From Ardenticatenales bacterium (lineage in GTDB: Bacteria > Chloroflexota > Anaerolineae > Ardenticatenales > Ardenticatenaceae), in the NCBI GenBank assembly GCA_013812995.1, contig JACCSL010000338.1:1-5260 (forward strand): a DNA stretch of 5,260 nt, written 5' to 3'. This document shows, piece by piece, positions 3,762 through 5,260 of this stretch. The notes beneath the pieces were generated by a model. It was given only the letters and a program-made list of their open reading frames with translations. It was not told the origin of the DNA and did no database searches. Every line of letters starts with the position of its first letter. Positions within the stretch are counted from its first letter, which is position 1. A program made the position numbers and the translations under genes.

Positions 3762-5260
3762 ATGGTATCGCATCGTATTTCGCTTGGACGCCGCTGGTTT
3801 CAGGGCATGTTGGCTCTGCTTCTGCTGGTTTCGCACCTTTTGACCTCGTTTGCACCCCTCATGGCAGCACCGCTGCCCCCGCGCCGCGAAGTGCCAGTGA
3901 ACAAGCCCGCTACGCCGCAACCTGCTGCCAGTGGGGTGGCGCTTCCGGCCTCCGCCCCTACCACCCCCTTCCCGCTGGCCTTTGTTCCCGCCCGTGTGCC
4001 GGGGGAACCCGCCGTGCAGTTCAGGGCGCGGGGTCTGGGGGGTGAGCTATTCTTCGCCCCGCGTAGCGTGACCTTCGCGCTACCCCTGCCCGAGGTTAGT
4101 GAGCCGCGCGCGACGCAGCCGGAGGGGCAGCCTGCCGCGCCGGGACGCACCACGTTGCGCCTGCGCTTCGTGGGCGAGGGTACGCCGCGCCTGCGTGCGC
4201 TGGACGAGCAACCCGGCCGCACGCACGATTTGCGTGGGGCCGACCCTGCGACCTGGCAGCGCCATCTGCCTGGATATGCCGGGCTACGCTATGAAGGACT
4301 CTATCCGGGCATTGACCTGGTATACCAGGGTACGGACGGGCAACTCAAAAGCACCTATCTGCTCGCGCCAGGCGCGGTCCCCAGCCAGCTCCGCTGGCGC
4401 TACGAGGGGGCCATCCAGACCCAGGTGGAGCCGACGACGGGGGTGCTACAGCTCCAATTGCGCGGCCCGCGCGCAGGGCACGCAACCCCCGTGCTGGCCG
4501 AAAGTGCTCCCGTCGCCTGGCAGGAGGTCGGCGGACAGCGGGTGCCTGTGACCGTGCGCTACAACCTGCATCGCAATGGCGAGATCGGTTTCACCCTCGG
4601 CACGTATGATGCTACCCTGCCGCTCATCATCGACCCGGTGCTCTCCTACAGCACCTTCCTTGGCGGAAGCGGCACCGACCGCGGTCAGGCCGTAGCGGTA
4701 GACGCAGCGGGCAACAGCTACGTGACGGGCCTCAGCTATGCCTATGACTATCCCACCACCACCGGCTCGCAGGGCACCACCGGGGCCTTCGACATCATCC
4801 TGACCAAGTTCAGCCCGACGGGCACCCTCCTCCACAGTACCTACCTCGGCGGCAGCCAGAACGATTACGCGCAGGCGATTGCGGTCGATAGCCTCGGCCA
4901 GGTAGTGCTGGTCGGTGCGACGGAGTCGCCCGACTGGCCGAGCGTGAGTGGCTACCAGACGAGCTTCGGCGGCGGCACGGGCTGTACGCTGTCGTATGCC
5001 TGTCGCGATGCGGTGGTAGTGCAGCTCACGGCGGATGGCTCGGCCCTGCGCTATTCCAGTTACCTGGGCGGCGTGAGCAGCGACGAGATCGCGAACGGCG
5101 TGGCGCTGGATGCGACGGGCCATATCATCATCGCGGGCTCGGCCGACAGCGCGCTCCCGACGCTCGGCGGCCATGATACCAGTTATAACGGCTCGACCGA
5201 TGCATTTGTCGCCCGGTTCAACCCCGCAGTCACCGGCACCGCCTCACTCCTGTACAGCAG
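3762..5260 (+). CDS. large exported SBBP (beta-propeller repeat) protein, 5' part; runs off the window
   Basis: The open frame gives 499 complete residues without a stop. The ATG at 3762 has GGAGG (3751-3755) six bases upstream. Residues 1-36 form a signal peptide: basic start with RRWF, a hydrophobic core (MLALLLLVSHLLTSF) and a likely cleavage after MAA. A proline/alanine-rich linker follows. About residues 80-290 form the conserved domain that precedes SBBP repeats (DUF7948 type), with YAGLRYEGLYPGIDLVYQG (172-190), LKSTYLLAPGA (195-205), ESAPVAWQEV (247-256) and IIDP before 293. SBBP repeats then begin at SYSTFLGGSGTDRGQAVAVD (from 295), HSTYLGGSQNDYAQAIAVD (from 358) and RYSSYLGGVSSDEIANGVALD (430-450). 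A fourth is starting at the window edge (LLYSS). Repeat spacing is 62-73 residues. Cys408 and Cys414 could form a disulfide. Such proteins are secreted or surface-attached in Chloroflexota, with undefined adhesion or binding roles. Confidence 0.9.
   Translation, partial: MVSHRISLGRRWFQGMLALLLLVSHLLTSFAPLMAAPLPPRREVPVNKPATPQPAASGVALPASAPTTPFPLAFVPARVPGEPAVQFRARGLGGELFFAPRSVTFALPLPEVSEPRATQPEGQPAAPGRTTLRLRFVGEGTPRLRALDEQPGRTHDLRGADPATWQRHLPGYAGLRYEGLYPGIDLVYQGTDGQLKSTYLLAPGAVPSQLRWRYEGAIQTQVEPTTGVLQLQLRGPRAGHATPVLAESAPVAWQEVGGQRVPVTVRYNLHRNGEIGFTLGTYDATLPLIIDPVLSYSTFLGGSGTDRGQAVAVDAAGNSYVTGLSYAYDYPTTTGSQGTTGAFDIILTKFSPTGTLLHSTYLGGSQNDYAQAIAVDSLGQVVLVGATESPDWPSVSGYQTSFGGGTGCTLSYACRDAVVVQLTADGSALRYSSYLGGVSSDEIANGVALDATGHIIIAGSADSALPTLGGHDTSYNGSTDAFVARFNPAVTGTASLLYS

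Noticed and set aside
4446..5174. Long open frame (242 residues) on the minus strand within the SBBP gene
   Set aside because: It is antisense to a well-supported coding frame with recognisable domains, has an Arg/Ala-rich composition typical of GC-rich shadow frames, and has no own ribosome binding site.
1..5260. CRISPR array, tRNA or rRNA genes
   Set aside because: No regularly spaced direct repeats, no cloverleaf with the GTTCGA-type T-loop in the right context and no rRNA-like conserved blocks were seen on reading the window.

Overview
The window is a GC-rich bacterial segment made of small accessory genes plus the start of a large secreted protein. The N-terminal domain and the SBBP ('YSTFLGGSGTDRGQAVAVD') repeats of that protein, together with the 279-residue WD-like protein at 1103, look most like Chloroflexota (Chloroflexia such as the Roseiflexus/Kouleothrix/Herpetosiphon groups). 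That assignment is an inference from protein style, not a search.

Layout. Bases 1-88 are the 3' end of a small gene that is a close paralogue of the small gene at 1960-2160. Next, on the minus strand, comes a toxin-antitoxin pair: an antitoxin-like gene (530-796) overlapping a PIN-domain (VapC-like) toxin gene (153-533) by four bases. A 306-base divergent intergenic region (797-1102) holds a sigma70-like promoter and several inverted repeats. It leads into a plus-strand two-gene unit: an uncharacterised 279-residue protein and the small paralogue of the gene at the left edge. This unit ends in a strong intrinsic terminator (2176-2205).

From 2203 to about 3760 the sequence is a mosaic of small or broken genes and repeats. 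It holds two copies of an 80-base gap-free repeat, each starting at the T-tract of an intrinsic terminator. It also holds a small membrane-protein gene whose frame ends at CCC-TGA and continues convincingly in the +1 frame, a 57-residue acidic/charged protein, and a 5'-truncated single-stranded DNA-binding protein (SSB) gene. The truncation point of the SSB gene lies beside an imperfect inverted repeat. A regulatory stretch follows, with a TTGACA promoter, a CRP/FNR-like palindrome, a second palindrome and an intrinsic terminator.

From 3762 to the right edge runs the open 5' part of a large exported SBBP (beta-propeller repeat) protein with a signal peptide, the conserved N-terminal domain of such proteins and three to four propeller repeats.

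Interpretation. The same small gene on both sides of the toxin-antitoxin pair suggests that a two-gene module was duplicated and that the toxin-antitoxin cassette sits between the copies. The repeats, the truncated ssb and the possible frameshift mark the middle of the window as a rearranged accessory region. No tRNA, rRNA, CRISPR array or transposase gene was recognised.
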